Shown: one piece after another, positions 49,343 through 58,991 of the stretch | Layout: every line of letters begins with the position of its first letter | Numbering within the stretch: position 1 is the stretch's first letter | Assembly (NCBI GenBank): GCA_018716295.1 | Contig: DVKC01000032.1 | Location: forward strand, 62,001-126,000 | From: Candidatus Avimuribaculum pullicola | GTDB lineage: Bacteria; Bacteroidota; Bacteroidia; Bacteroidales; Muribaculaceae | Direction of reading: 5' to 3' | Length of the DNA: 64,000 nucleotides | Made by a program: the position numbers and the translations under genes | Notes under the pieces: model-generated | What the model was told of the DNA's origin: nothing | Database searches by the model: none | The model's input: only the letters and a program-made list of their open reading frames with translations

Positions 49343-51115
49343 ATGAGCGAAGAATTAAAAAATTCTCCAATTGAAGATTTCGATTGGGATGCCTTTGAAA
49401 AAGGCGAAACTCAAGGTGAGAAATCTCACGAGGAAATGGTACACACCTACGATGCATCTCTTAACACGTTTAAGGATAAAGATGTAACAGAAGGTACCGT
49501 CATCGCACTCAACAAGCGCGAAGTGGTGGTTAACATCGGTTACAAGTCGGATGGTATCATTCCATTGAATGAATTCCGCTACAACCCCGACCTGAAAGTT
49601 GGCGACACCGTAGAGGTATTCATCGAAAACCAAGAGGACAAAAAGGGCCAGCTGGTTTTGTCACACAAGAAGGCACGTGCTGCCAAGAGCTGGGAACGCA
49701 TCAACGAGGCTCTTGAAAACGATGAAATCATCAAGGGTTACATCAAGTGCCGCACAAAGGGTGGCATGATCGTCGATGTATTCGGCATCGAGGCATTCTT
49801 GCCCGGCTCGCAAATCGACGTTAAGCCTATCCGCGACTATGATGTATTCGTTGGCAAAACGATGGAATTCAAAGTCGTTAAGATCAACCAAGAATTTAAG
49901 AACGTGGTTGTTTCGCACAAGGCTCTCATCGAAGCCGAGCTCGAACAACAGAAAAAAGATATTATCTCCAAGCTCGAAAAAGGTCAAGTGCTTGAAGGTA
50001 CCGTTAAGAACATCACCTCTTATGGCGTATTCATCGACCTTGGTGGCGTTGACGGCCTTATCCACATCACCGACTTGTCGTGGGGTCGCGTAAGCCATCC
50101 CGAGGAAGTTGTTAGCCTCGACCAAAAGCTCAACGTGGTTATCCTCGACTTCGACGATGAAAAGAAGCGCATAGCACTCGGCTTGAAGCAATTGCAACCA
50201 CATCCATGGGATGCACTTGATCCTAACTTGACAGTTGGCGACAAGGTTAAAGGCAAGGTTGTTGTTATGGCCGACTACGGTGCATTCGTAGAAATCGCCC
50301 CAGGTGTTGAAGGCCTCATTCACGTGAGCGAAATGTCGTGGTCGCAACACTTGCGCTCTGCTCAAGACTTCTTGAAAGTAGGCGACGAGGTTGAAGCTGT
50401 TATCTTGACGCTCGACCGTGCCGAACGCAAGATGTCGCTTGGCATCAAGCAACTCAAACCCGATCCATGGGAAAGCATCGAAGTCAACTACCCTGTTGGT
50501 TCGAAGCACACCGCAAAGGTTCGCAACTTCACCAACTTCGGCGTATTCGTTGAACTCGAAGAAGGCGTTGACGGTCTTATCCACATTTCCGACTTGTCGT
50601 GGACTAAGAAAATCAAGCACCCATCGGAATTCACTCAAATCGGTGCCGACATCGACGTACAAGTTCTTGAAATCGACAAGGAAAACCGCCGCTTGAGCCT
50701 CGGACACAAGCAGCTCGAAGAAAACCCATGGGACGTATTTGAAACAATCTTCACCGTTGGCAGCATACATGAAGGTACTATCATCGAAATGCTTGACAAG
50801 GGTGCAGTTGTAGCACTGCCCTACGGCGTTGAAGGCTTTGCAACACCCAAGCACCTCGTTAAGCAAGACGGCACTCAAGCCAAGCAAGACGAGAAGCTCG
50901 ACTTCAAGGTTATTGAATTCAACAAAGACGCAAAGCGCATCATTCTTTCTCACAGCCGCATATTCGAGGATGAAGCTAAGGCCGAAGCCAAGAAAGCCAA
51001 GAAGGCAGCAAAGGCAGCCGAAGAACACACTTCAGCAACTCCTGCCATCGAAAAGACTACTCTCGGTGACATCCAAGAACTTGCAGCACTCAAAGAAAAA
51101 CTTTCTAAGAAATAA
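49343..51115 (+). CDS. rpsA: Ribosomal protein S1
   Basis: 590 residues with six S1 (OB-fold) domains. Clear starts are at 'GTVIALNKREVVVNIGYKSDGIIPLNEF', 'GYIKCRTKGGMIVDVFGIEAFLPGSQI', 'GTVKNITSYGVFIDLGGVDGLIHITDLSWGR', 'GKVVVMADYGAFVEIAPGVEGLIHVSEMSW', 'AKVRNFTNFGVFVELEEGVDGLIHISDLSW' and 'GTIIEMLDKGAVVALPYGVEGFATPKHL'. It binds mRNA at the small subunit. The C-terminal 45 residues are Lys/Ala/Glu-rich. Codon use is strongly biased (AAG, CTC/CTT, GGT), as expected for a highly expressed gene. Confidence 0.97.
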   Translation: MSEELKNSPIEDFDWDAFEKGETQGEKSHEEMVHTYDASLNTFKDKDVTEGTVIALNKREVVVNIGYKSDGIIPLNEFRYNPDLKVGDTVEVFIENQEDKKGQLVLSHKKARAAKSWERINEALENDEIIKGYIKCRTKGGMIVDVFGIEAFLPGSQIDVKPIRDYDVFVGKTMEFKVVKINQEFKNVVVSHKALIEAELEQQKKDIISKLEKGQVLEGTVKNITSYGVFIDLGGVDGLIHITDLSWGRVSHPEEVVSLDQKLNVVILDFDDEKKRIALGLKQLQPHPWDALDPNLTVGDKVKGKVVVMADYGAFVEIAPGVEGLIHVSEMSWSQHLRSAQDFLKVGDEVEAVILTLDRAERKMSLGIKQLKPDPWESIEVNYPVGSKHTAKVRNFTNFGVFVELEEGVDGLIHISDLSWTKKIKHPSEFTQIGADIDVQVLEIDKENRRLSLGHKQLEENPWDVFETIFTVGSIHEGTIIEMLDKGAVVALPYGVEGFATPKHLVKQDGTQAKQDEKLDFKVIEFNKDAKRIILSHSRIFEDEAKAEAKKAKKAAKAAEEHTSATPAIEKTTLGDIQELAALKEKLSKK

Positions 51116-51138
51116 TCAAGTTTTCCTTTTCATAATGG

Positions 51139-51175
51139 CATGGAGTGTGGAATTTCCGCACTCCATGTTTTTTTT
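51139..51175 (+). terminator. Terminator after rpsA
   Basis: Stem CATGGAGTG / CACTCCATG (51139-51147 with 51159-51167) continues inward as GGAA/TTCC and is followed by eight T. Confidence 0.88.
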
Positions 51176-51248
51176 ACCATTGTTAGATTATATTATTGCC
51201 TCACACAAATAAGCGACCTGACAAATCTACAACGAATATAATAACGAT

Positions 51249-51992
51249 ATGCAACCAATATTGATTACAATAATGGCGGTAGCTATATTAGCTATCACAC
51301 TATACCTCAAATTCAATCAAGCGAAAATTAAAGGCAAACGTGGTGAAAGAAAAGTCGCTTCAATCATTCACTCATTACCTAATGATTATTATTCGTTCAA
51401 TGATGTATATTTGGATTCAAACGGAACTTCAGTACAAATAGACCATATTGTTATATCGCAATTTGGAATTTTTGTCATTGAAACCAAGAACTACACTGGA
51501 ATGATATTCGGCACAGACCAATCTGAACAATGGATCAAAAACATGTATGGCAACAAATATTATTTCCAAAACCCACTCAAACAAAACTATCTTCACGTAA
51601 AAGCATTACAAAATCTATTTGGACTTACTATCGACAAGTTTATACCAATTGTCGTATTTTTAAAAGGAGCAAAACTCAAGTGTGATACACACGGAATTGT
51701 CATATACCCAACCCAACTCAAACGGGTCATCGGCAGTTACACCGAACAAATTATAGACACCGACGAAGTAGAAAATTTAGTTTACCTGCTTCAATCAGCC
51801 AACATAAACAACAGAGAAACACAAAAAGCTCACATCACAAATGTCAGGCAAAAACTTAATCAAACGAGAAATTCAATCAATAACGGAATATGCCCAAAGT
51901 GTGGAGGCAAACTAACCAAACGCCACGGACGCTATGGACGTTTCATCGGCTGTAGCAACTATCCACAATGCAATTTCACAATACAAAAATAA
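51249..51992 (+). CDS. NERD nuclease-domain protein with membrane anchor and topoisomerase-type zinc ribbon
   Basis: 247 residues: a membrane anchor (about 3-21), then a NERD domain ('GKRGERKVASIIHSLP', 'SVQIDHIVISQFGIFVIETKNYTG') with Asp65 and the E-x-K pair Glu78/Lys80, which match the PD-(D/E)xK nuclease pattern. A C-terminal zinc ribbon follows, 'CPKCGGKLTKRHGRYGRFIGCSNYPQCNF' (about 211-243). NERD proteins are predicted nucleases of DNA processing. The gene is AT-rich and unlike rpsA and guaA in codon use, suggesting acquisition. It shares its zinc-ribbon type with the helicase at 23336. It stands alone between the rpsA terminator and repeat R2. Confidence 0.82.
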   Translation: MQPILITIMAVAILAITLYLKFNQAKIKGKRGERKVASIIHSLPNDYYSFNDVYLDSNGTSVQIDHIVISQFGIFVIETKNYTGMIFGTDQSEQWIKNMYGNKYYFQNPLKQNYLHVKALQNLFGLTIDKFIPIVVFLKGAKLKCDTHGIVIYPTQLKRVIGSYTEQIIDTDEVENLVYLLQSANINNRETQKAHITNVRQKLNQTRNSINNGICPKCGGKLTKRHGRYGRFIGCSNYPQCNFTIQK

Positions 51993-52058
51993 CCTCTACT
52001 CACTGACACTTCCCCAAAAGAACGATACATAATCACCCCGCCCAACAAAAACATGATT

Positions 52059-52127
52059 TCAACCCAAATCGCTCAAAAAAGTCTTTTCTAATCACTTTTT
52101 GCGGTCTAATGCGTTTTGGGTTCAATA
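52059..52127 (+). repeat. Repeat R2, copy B
   Basis: Left arm TTCAACCCAAATCGC (52059-52073) pairs with GCGTTTTGGGTTCAA at the right end (13 of 15). Between them lies the family core TAATCACTTTTTGCGGTCTA. It is located between the NERD gene and the DUF4199 gene. Confidence 0.75.
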
Positions 52128-52167
52128 CACGCTCAAAAAACTCGCCGAAATATCGGTATTTATGATT

Positions 52168-52175
52168 AACTTTGC
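52168..52175 (+). promoter_or_regulatory. -7 box for the DUF4199 gene
   Basis: TAACTTTG about 19 bp before the ATG at 52194, implying a short leader. Confidence 0.5.
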
Positions 52176-52193
52176 AGCATCTTGACTGATGAT

Positions 52194-52742
52194 ATGTTGG
52201 AAAATCAAAATACACCGCAAGAAAAATCGGTTTACAGATACGGAGCCGAATATGGGGTAGGATTCGGCATTTACCTCTCATTGATGGCACTCGCCATAAT
52301 GTACGGCTTCGATTATCCATTGCTGCTATTGGCAGCTATCGCCATGATTGCCGCCACACCGGCAATCATCTACCCAATGCTGCGCCGCTATAAGACCATA
52401 ATGCACGGTTTTGCACCATTTGCATCGCTATGGCTGCTGGGAATTATGATATTCCTGTTTGGCTCGCTTATTTGCAGTGCTGTCACATACTTGTGGATGC
52501 AATACGTGATGCCGACATTCATTTACGACCAAGTGATGGCGGCCATTGAACTGTACAAGACCCTACCAGGCAACGAAGCTGCCGAAGTGGTAAAAGTGAT
52601 GGAGTCGGTGGTCCAACACCATGCACTACCGTCACCCATAGAAGTCGTGGTGCAGATGATAATGCTCACAACGTTTCTCGGTTCACTCGTGTCGATGGCT
52701 CTTGCCCTGATAATTAGCTGGAAGATACCACGAGCCAAGTGA
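52194..52742 (+). CDS. DUF4199 membrane protein
   Basis: 182 residues with four membrane spans at about 20-42, 45-65, 75-102 and 150-175. 'GAEYGVGFGIYLSLMALAIMYG' opens the family and 'LICSAVTYLWMQYVMPTFIYDQV' is the usual third-span region. The function is unknown; in Bacteroidota this gene often precedes a DPM1-like glycosyltransferase gene, as here. The ATG at 52194 is preferred to a TTG four codons earlier because of the promoter distance. Confidence 0.82.
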   Translation: MLENQNTPQEKSVYRYGAEYGVGFGIYLSLMALAIMYGFDYPLLLLAAIAMIAATPAIIYPMLRRYKTIMHGFAPFASLWLLGIMIFLFGSLICSAVTYLWMQYVMPTFIYDQVMAAIELYKTLPGNEAAEVVKVMESVVQHHALPSPIEVVVQMIMLTTFLGSLVSMALALIISWKIPRAK

Positions 52743-52801
52743 CAAGAATCCCAACAACACACATACTCACAAAACGGAAAACTGACACAAAACGAAGAGA
52801 T

Positions 52802-53752
52802 ATGGACATATCGGTTGTAGTACCTCTATATAACGAAGCTGAATCGCTACCAGAACTCGAGGAGTGGATTGCCCGCGTGATGGACAAGCATGGCTTCAGC
52901 TACGAAATTTTGTTTATCAACGATGGCAGCACCGATGACTCGTGGATGGTGATCAAGCGATTGCAAGAAAGAAATCCCTGCGTCAAGGGTGTATGCTTCC
53001 GCCGCAACTATGGCAAATCGCCAGCATTGAACACTGGTTTCGCCCGAGCCATGGGCGATGTGGTAATCACAATGGATGCCGACCTGCAAGACAGCCCCGA
53101 CGAAATCCCCGCATTATACGACATGATAACAAAAGAGGGATATGACCTGGTTTCGGGCTGGAAAAAAAAGCGATACGACCCACTGAGCAAGACAATCCCT
53201 ACAAAACTATTCAATGCATCGGCACGCAAAGTGAGCGGAATACACAATTTGCACGACTTCAATTGCGGACTTAAAGCCTATCGAAAAGAAGTGGTGAAAC
53301 ACATCGAGGTATATGGCGACATGCACCGATATATCCCCTACTTGGCAAAAAATGCTGGATACACCAAGATTGGCGAGAAGGTTGTACACCATCAGGCCCG
53401 CAAATATGGCAAATCGAAATTTGGACTCAGCCGTTTCGTCAACGGCTACCTCGACCTTGGCACACTGTGGTTCCTGTCGAAATTTGGCGTCAAGCCTATG
53501 CACTTCTTCGGCTTCCTCGGCAGCATTATGTTCCTGTTAGGGTTCATCTCGGTAATTGCCGTGGGTGCAATCAAGCTCTACAACCTGCACACTGGGCATA
53601 GCTACATACTCGTCACCGACTCGCCCTACTTCTACCTGTCGTTGACAGCTATGCTGCTAGGCACACAATTGTTCCTGGCAGGCTTCGTCGGCGAATTAGT
53701 GTGCCGTCATGCCCCCGACCGCAACCATTACGAAATTTCCGAAGAAATATAA
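52802..53752 (+). CDS. GtrB/DPM1-like polyprenyl-phosphate glycosyltransferase
   Basis: 316 residues. The GT2 domain has 'ISVVVPLYNEAESLPELEEWI', 'ILFINDGSTDDSW', the DxD as 'VITMDADLQDSPDEI' and 'HNLHDFNCGLKAYRKEV'. Two membrane spans at about 232-258 and 272-300 anchor it. Enzymes of this group load a sugar onto undecaprenyl or dolichyl phosphate for later transfer outside the membrane. The start is the ATG at 52802; an earlier in-frame start would overlap the DUF4199 gene with an unrelated N-terminus. Confidence 0.92.
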   Translation: MDISVVVPLYNEAESLPELEEWIARVMDKHGFSYEILFINDGSTDDSWMVIKRLQERNPCVKGVCFRRNYGKSPALNTGFARAMGDVVITMDADLQDSPDEIPALYDMITKEGYDLVSGWKKKRYDPLSKTIPTKLFNASARKVSGIHNLHDFNCGLKAYRKEVVKHIEVYGDMHRYIPYLAKNAGYTKIGEKVVHHQARKYGKSKFGLSRFVNGYLDLGTLWFLSKFGVKPMHFFGFLGSIMFLLGFISVIAVGAIKLYNLHTGHSYILVTDSPYFYLSLTAMLLGTQLFLAGFVGELVCRHAPDRNHYEISEEI

Positions 53753-53818
53753 AACCAGGAAAGATAAAAAATCCATAGAATTACAATATTTGCACGAAAC
53801 TACACACATTCTATCAAT

Positions 53819-55342
53819 ATGCAGGAGAAAATAATAATACTTGACTTCGGGTCACAAACGACGCAACTCATCGGTCGCCGCGTGCGCGAGCTGAACATGT
53901 ATTGCGAAATTGTACCCTACAACAAATTTCCCCATGCCGACAAGTCGGTAATCGGCGTGATACTGTCGGGAAGTCCTTTCTCGGTATATGACGAAAAGGC
54001 TTTCAAAATCGACTTGGCCGAAATTCGCGGCAAATACCCAATACTGGGGATTTGCTATGGTGCTCAATTCATGGCATACGCAAATGGCGGCTCGGTAGAA
54101 CCGGCTGCCACAAGGGAATATGGCCGTGCCAACTTGGACAAAATCGACAATTCCAACCCATTGCTCAAAGGTGTAGCACAAAATTCACAAGTGTGGATGA
54201 GCCATGGCGACACCATTACCTCCCTGCCCGAAGGGTTCAAAATCATAGCATCGACCGCAAAAGTGGCTGTAGCAGCCTATCAGGCCGAGGGCGAAAAATT
54301 GTGGGGAGTACAGTTCCACCCCGAAGTATTCCACACTGTTGACGGCACACAAATTTTGAAAAACTTCGTCGTTGACATCTGCGGAGGGAAACAAGACTGG
54401 AACGCCTCATCGTTTATCGAAACCACAGTTGCGCAACTGAAAGAGCAATTGGGCAACGACAAAGTTGTGCTTGGGCTAAGTGGAGGTGTTGACTCATCGG
54501 TAGCCGCCGTATTGCTCAACAAGGCAATCGGACGCAACCTCACGTGCATTTTTGTCGATCACGGCATGCTGCGCAAGAATGAATTTAAAAATGTATTGCA
54601 CGACTATGAATGCCTCGGGCTTAACGTAATCGGCGTTGACGCAAGCGAGAAATTTTTCAATGAGCTTGCAGGTGTCACCGACCCGGAACGCAAGCGCAAA
54701 ATCATCGGGAAAGGGTTCATCGACGTATTTGATGAAGAGGCTCGTAAAATATCTGATGTGAAGTGGCTTGCTCAAGGCACAATATACCCCGACTGCATCG
54801 AATCGCTATCAATCACAGGCACTGTAATCAAAAGCCATCACAACGTAGGCGGACTGCCCGAAAAAATGAACTTGAAGCTGTGCGAACCTCTGCGGCTGCT
54901 GTTCAAGGACGAAGTGCGACGCGTGGGGCGTGAATTGGGAATGCCCGACCACCTCATCAAGCGGCACCCGTTCCCCGGCCCAGGACTTGCAGTGCGTATC
55001 CTTGGCGACATCACACGCGAGAAAGTGCGCATTCTGCAAGATGCCGATGATATTTTCATCCAAGGTTTGCGCGACTGGGAACTCTACGACAAAGTGTGGC
55101 AAGCTGGCGTAATCTTGCTGCCAGTGCAGAGCGTTGGCGTGATGGGCGACGAACGCACCTATGAACGTGCTGTAGCATTACGCGCTGTAACCAGCACCGA
55201 TGCCATGACTGCCGACTGGGCGCATCTCCCCTACGAGTTCCTCGCAAAGGTGAGCAACGACATCATCAACAAAGTTAAAGGCGTGAACCGCGTCTGCTAC
55301 GACATCAGCTCCAAACCACCAGCAACCATAGAGTGGGAATAA
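53819..55342 (+). CDS. guaA: GMP synthase (glutamine-hydrolysing)
   Basis: 507 residues, full length. The class I glutaminase has the nucleophile Cys79 in '[10 protein letters not shown]' and the His/Glu pair in 'QFHPEVFHT'. The ATP-pyrophosphatase domain has '[16 protein letters not shown]'. The dimerisation domain ends with '[14 protein letters not shown]'. It converts XMP to GMP. Confidence 0.98.
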   Translation: MQEKIIILDFGSQTTQLIGRRVRELNMYCEIVPYNKFPHADKSVIGVILSGSPFSVYDEKAFKIDLAEIRGKYPILGICYGAQFMAYANGGSVEPAATREYGRANLDKIDNSNPLLKGVAQNSQVWMSHGDTITSLPEGFKIIASTAKVAVAAYQAEGEKLWGVQFHPEVFHTVDGTQILKNFVVDICGGKQDWNASSFIETTVAQLKEQLGNDKVVLGLSGGVDSSVAAVLLNKAIGRNLTCIFVDHGMLRKNEFKNVLHDYECLGLNVIGVDASEKFFNELAGVTDPERKRKIIGKGFIDVFDEEARKISDVKWLAQGTIYPDCIESLSITGTVIKSHHNVGGLPEKMNLKLCEPLRLLFKDEVRRVGRELGMPDHLIKRHPFPGPGLAVRILGDITREKVRILQDADDIFIQGLRDWELYDKVWQAGVILLPVQSVGVMGDERTYERAVALRAVTSTDAMTADWAHLPYEFLAKVSNDIINKVKGVNRVCYDISSKPPATIEWE

Positions 55343-55441
55343 CAGCTATTTTCCAAAAAAGAAAGTGTATCGAATTAGATAAATACGGCCAACTTTACTT
55401 ACGATTATAAGTTACAACAACTTCATTTGACGATGTAGAAT

Positions 55442-55645
55442 TGCCCCGGAGGGGGCAAAACCTTGCTTATCCGCGGGTGGAGTGAGCGATAGCAAACGTA
55501 ACCTGCGGTATTTGTCCCCCCATGAATACGGCTTCGGAGATGCCGCACTAAAGTAGCAACAAAGTGCGGTATCTCCGAAGCAGTTTAGTTTATATATTTG
55601 CTTTCCAGCTGGTTAAGCATGGTGAAGCCCCTCCAGGACTTATAG
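55442..55645 (+). repeat. Repeat R1, copy 3
   Basis: Starts with TGCCCCGGAGGGGGCA, then GGTGGAGTGAGCGATAGC, ACGTAACCTGCGG and GGCTTCGGAGATGCCGCACT (55530-55549). After a 13-nt loop comes the inverted AGTGCGGTATCTCCGAAGC (55563-55581). It closes with CAGCTGGTTAAGCATGGTGA and AGCCCCTCC, the inverted opening of copy 2. The whole unit is an imperfect palindrome. The 449-bp gap between guaA and the TPR gene holds this repeat and a terminator, and no gene. Confidence 0.78.
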
Positions 55646-55720
55646 CTGTGTTAACCAATCTAATGTTTATCAGCACCTGTACATTTAGATGCTCAAAGGG
55701 ATTTCTGGGATATTGCATCT

Positions 55721-55770
55721 GCAAAAAACAGGCAAGCCCTGCCCTATCATCGGCCAAGACTTGCCCGTTT
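55721..55770 (-). terminator. Terminator after the TPR gene
   Basis: Stem AAACAGGCAAG / CTTGCCCGTTT (one mismatch; 55726-55736 with 55760-55770); six T follow on the minus strand. Confidence 0.7.
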
Positions 55771-55791
55771 AATTCCTGGACAAAACGGATT

Positions 55792-57384
55792 TTATTCAAA
55801 CAGCGACTTGTGCGCCTCTACCGTACTCTTGAATTTTTCAAGATGCCGCACCTGTCGCAACGAACGTAACGGCGTTTCATTATCCATCACATCGTAATAA
55901 CTGCCATAACCGTGCGCCAAAGCCTGGTCGAGATAGGCAATGGCATCATCGGCTCGGCCACACAGCGACATCACCACGGCAGCCACGAAACGAGCTTCAC
56001 CGCCCGAACGTTTTTCCTCCTTTACAATACTCTCGCACCACTGGGCAGCCTCGTCGTCGCGGCCAAGCTCATGCAAGGCAAAACCACGCAACAAATCATT
56101 GCCATCGCCAGTGAGCAATATCTCGGTAAAATCGTTTTTAGCCGCATTCTCATCGCCAAGGCAATTTTTACGCAGCCACCCGCGCATATACCTTGCCCGA
56201 GCCCACGAAGCATTGGTCATTATTATTTCGTTTAACCCTTGCTGCGCAGCGCGATATTCGCCAGCGTCGATATCGAGCATGGCTCGTTGGTACAAAAGTT
56301 CCAAATCATCAGCCTTGACCATCAATCCCACCTTGATAGCATTATAGGCATCTTCAACACGGTTCATTGCGCTCAATATTTGCGACTTGAGCACATAATA
56401 ATATGGCAACTCACCCTGCATGTCTATAGCCTTGTCGATATATGCCAAGGCATCATCGAAGCGGCATAAGTTGTAGGCGGCAATTGCAGCATTATAATAT
56501 ATGCTGTGATAGTCATACAACTTGCGTGTGATAATTTCATGCAATGCACGCAATCCATCAGCGTAACGGAAGTGCCCCACTTGCACCGACGACTTTATAT
56601 AGTAAAACATTCCGCCATCTGGCACGTTTGAGATAGCTGCATCAAGTGCTGCCACCACATCGTCGTATGCCACGTCCGACAAGCGCATCAATCGTGGGAT
56701 GGCATCACCACCGCCATCAGAGATGCTCAATGCCATTATCAAGTCTTGCGCCGCTTCTTGGTTGCGTCCAAGCAACTCAAGCACCTCGGCTCGCCCTACA
56801 TACACTGCCACATCGGCGGGGTAAAGTTCCACGGCTCGGTTGGCATACTCCATGGCTTGCCCCGCATTGTTCAACCTGACTTCCGTGCGGGCAAGCCCCA
56901 GGATAGCCTTATAGTTGATATTACTACGACGATATAATGCCATATAGCTATTGCGGGCATTAGTCCAGTCGCCATTGTCGTAATATGAATCGGCAAGCAT
57001 GTTCAACACAGCCTCCGACGATGGGTCAAGCTTATTGGCCTCCTGCAAGTCGGCAAGGGCAAGTTGCAACTTGCCAGTGACATTATATATTTTTGCCCTG
57101 AGCACATATTCATCTACAAGCATCTGCAAGTCGCTGCGAGTGGTGACTTCAAGGGCAGCATTCACATCATCAAGGGCTTTCTGGTAATCCCCATTTATAA
57201 AATACTGGTTGGCACGACTGTAAAGCACAGCAAAGTCATCGGGATTCTTCTTTAGCTCATCGGCATACACCTGCATTACGGCATCCATGATTTTCTGCTG
57301 CGAATTTTCTTGCGCCATGCCCATGGTAGCCGTCAAGGGCAGCATGGCATATACCACAGCGGCCACGGCAATCTTCTTCAACAT
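55792..57384 (-). CDS. Secreted tetratricopeptide-repeat protein
   Basis: 530 residues with a signal peptide (MLKKIAVAAVVYAMLPLTATMGMA). About ten TPR-type helix pairs cover most of the mature part ('FAVLYSRANQYFINGDYQKALDDVNAALEV', 'AVLNMLADSYYDNGDWTNARNSYMALY'). TPRs act as protein-binding scaffolds; the partner is unknown. The ATG at 57384 lies one base after the kdsA stop (TGATATG), so translation is probably coupled to kdsA; an ATG five codons earlier would overlap kdsA. Confidence 0.85.
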   Translation of the reverse strand: MLKKIAVAAVVYAMLPLTATMGMAQENSQQKIMDAVMQVYADELKKNPDDFAVLYSRANQYFINGDYQKALDDVNAALEVTTRSDLQMLVDEYVLRAKIYNVTGKLQLALADLQEANKLDPSSEAVLNMLADSYYDNGDWTNARNSYMALYRRSNINYKAILGLARTEVRLNNAGQAMEYANRAVELYPADVAVYVGRAEVLELLGRNQEAAQDLIMALSISDGGGDAIPRLMRLSDVAYDDVVAALDAAISNVPDGGMFYYIKSSVQVGHFRYADGLRALHEIITRKLYDYHSIYYNAAIAAYNLCRFDDALAYIDKAIDMQGELPYYYVLKSQILSAMNRVEDAYNAIKVGLMVKADDLELLYQRAMLDIDAGEYRAAQQGLNEIIMTNASWARARYMRGWLRKNCLGDENAAKNDFTEILLTGDGNDLLRGFALHELGRDDEAAQWCESIVKEEKRSGGEARFVAAVVMSLCGRADDAIAYLDQALAHGYGSYYDVMDNETPLRSLRQVRHLEKFKSTVEAHKSLFE

Positions 57385-57385
57385 A

Positions 57386-58207
57386 TCACATAAGCTCATT
57401 AATCCTGTTAATAGTCATTCTTATCTCGGTCAGCCGCTCAAGCAATCCCTCTATAAGGTCGAGGCGCAACATATTTGCACCGTCGCTCTTGGCAACAGCT
57501 GGATTTTGGTGCGTTTCGATGAAAATGCCATCGGCACCAGCTGCAACGGCTGCACGTGCCATCGGCTCAATCAAGTGTGGCAACCCGCCAGTAACACCTT
57601 TGGGCTGGTTGGGTTGCTGCAACGAGTGAGTAGCGTCATAAATCACTGGGCAACCCGTAGCCTTCATCGCCTTGAAACCACGGAAATCAACAACCAAGTC
57701 GTAATAACCAAACGAAGTGCCACGCTCTGTTACTGCCACGTCGTCATTGCCTGCATCACGCACTTTTTGCACGGCAAACGCCATCGCTTCGGGCGAAAGG
57801 AACTGCCCTTTCTTTATATTCACCATCTTGCCAGTACGGGCGGCAGCTACCAACAAATCGGTCTGTCGGCACAAGAAAGCCGGGATTTGCAATACATCGA
57901 CATAACGAGCCGCCATAGCGGCTTCCTCGGCACTATGTATGTCGGTCACGACAGGTATGCCGTATGTATCTTTCACCTTTTTCAATATTTCAAGTGCCTG
58001 CAAGTCGCCTATCCCCATGAATGAATCGAGCCTCGAACGATTGGCCTTGCGGTAACTCCCCTTGAATACGTATGGGATATCGAGCCGCCGCGCGACTTCC
58101 GATACCCTACCGGCTATTTCCAAAGCCATTTCTTCACCTTCTATGACACAAGGCCCAGCAAACAAAAAGAAATTGCCCGTAGCCGAATTCATCAAATCTT
58201 TTACCAT
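57386..58207 (-). CDS. kdsA: 3-deoxy-8-phosphooctulonate (Kdo-8-P) synthase
   Basis: 273 residues. 'FLFAGPCVIEGEEMALEIAGRV', 'VFKGSYRKANRSRLDSF', 'DIHSAEEAAMAARYVDVLQIPAFLCRQTDLL' and 'VIYDATHSLQQPN' are the substrate-binding motifs of the KdsA/DAHP synthase barrel. It joins PEP and arabinose-5-phosphate for LPS Kdo. The ATG at 58207 gives the family start, and a promoter TAAATTTG with an upstream TTG at 19-nt spacing lies at 58280-58273 (minus). Confidence 0.97.
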   Translation of the reverse strand: MVKDLMNSATGNFFLFAGPCVIEGEEMALEIAGRVSEVARRLDIPYVFKGSYRKANRSRLDSFMGIGDLQALEILKKVKDTYGIPVVTDIHSAEEAAMAARYVDVLQIPAFLCRQTDLLVAAARTGKMVNIKKGQFLSPEAMAFAVQKVRDAGNDDVAVTERGTSFGYYDLVVDFRGFKAMKATGCPVIYDATHSLQQPNQPKGVTGGLPHLIEPMARAAVAAGADGIFIETHQNPAVAKSDGANMLRLDLIEGLLERLTEIRMTINRINELM

Positions 58208-58272
58208 AATTCGATTGTTTTTTGCATAATCGTTGCAATTCAGCCGCAAATGCGCCGAAAATCAACAATGTG

Positions 58273-58280
58273 CAAATTTA
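58273..58280 (-). promoter_or_regulatory. -7 box for the kdsA operon
   Basis: TAAATTTG on the minus strand with ATTG 19 nt upstream; about 65 bp before the ATG. Confidence 0.55.
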
Positions 58281-58451
58281 CAACAAAAAATGGAATACCC
58301 AATCCACCACTGCCAACAATAATCCACCGCCACAATCGTAAATCACTGCCATATACTGTCCAGTGCCTACCACATTTATCCCAATAAGCCGCCAGCTAAC
58401 CGAGCAATAACAACATTACAGCACAAAATGTTTACATAAGTAAGAGCCACA

Positions 58452-58991
58452 TTACACTCTCTTAAACATCGCCACTAATTGCTTCACATCAGTAGCATAC
58501 CTATTTTCACATAAATATTTCAAAACCATTTTGAGCAACTTGACTTCACCATTTCCACTTATTGCAGAAAATAGAGCTTTGAAACGTTTATCGGCATTTG
58601 ATGTGACTGATTTTGATACTTTGGTAAACTCTTCCAGCCTTGAAGGCAATTCATAATCACCAACATTTACACCTTGTTCTTTTGCGCAATCCAACACAAA
58701 TCCATCGATTGCTGGTGCAATAGTTATCAGATATTGACATCGTTCGCTGTGCTTCATCAATGTCAAATGTTTTGATGCAGCCACAACTTCACACTCTTTG
58801 ATATATCCCAGTTGAACTTTATCTTTATCAATGATGCCGACCGCAAATTTATCGGCAAATGTAGTTTTCAATTGCCCGACTACTTTTGAGCAACAATGTT
58901 GATGATTAACACCTGCATTCAACAGATACTCTATGAGATTAGTATCGACATAGCATTCGGGCAAGACATTCAACAATTTTCGCGGTTTCAT
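58452..58991 (-). CDS. 179-residue partner of the AAA ATPase, TOPRIM-like acidic pattern
   Basis: I do not recognise a named family. The protein opens with 'LPECYVDTNLIEYLL' (10-24; acidic Glu12, Asp16, Glu21). It continues with 'VVGQLKTTFADKFAVGIIDKDK' (37-58), in which a hydrophobic strand runs into Asp55-x-Asp57, and then 'SERCQYLITIAPAIDGFVLDCAKEQGV'. An early acidic strand followed by 'hhhDxD' recalls TOPRIM nucleases such as the OLD and AriB/DUF4435 effectors, though those are longer. The C-terminal 60 residues are helical and basic. The start overlaps the ATPase stop by 4 bp, so the two are a translational pair. AT-rich; acquired by transfer is likely. Confidence 0.6.
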   Translation of the reverse strand: MKPRKLLNVLPECYVDTNLIEYLLNAGVNHQHCCSKVVGQLKTTFADKFAVGIIDKDKVQLGYIKECEVVAASKHLTLMKHSERCQYLITIAPAIDGFVLDCAKEQGVNVGDYELPSRLEEFTKVSKSVTSNADKRFKALFSAISGNGEVKLLKMVLKYLCENRYATDVKQLVAMFKRV

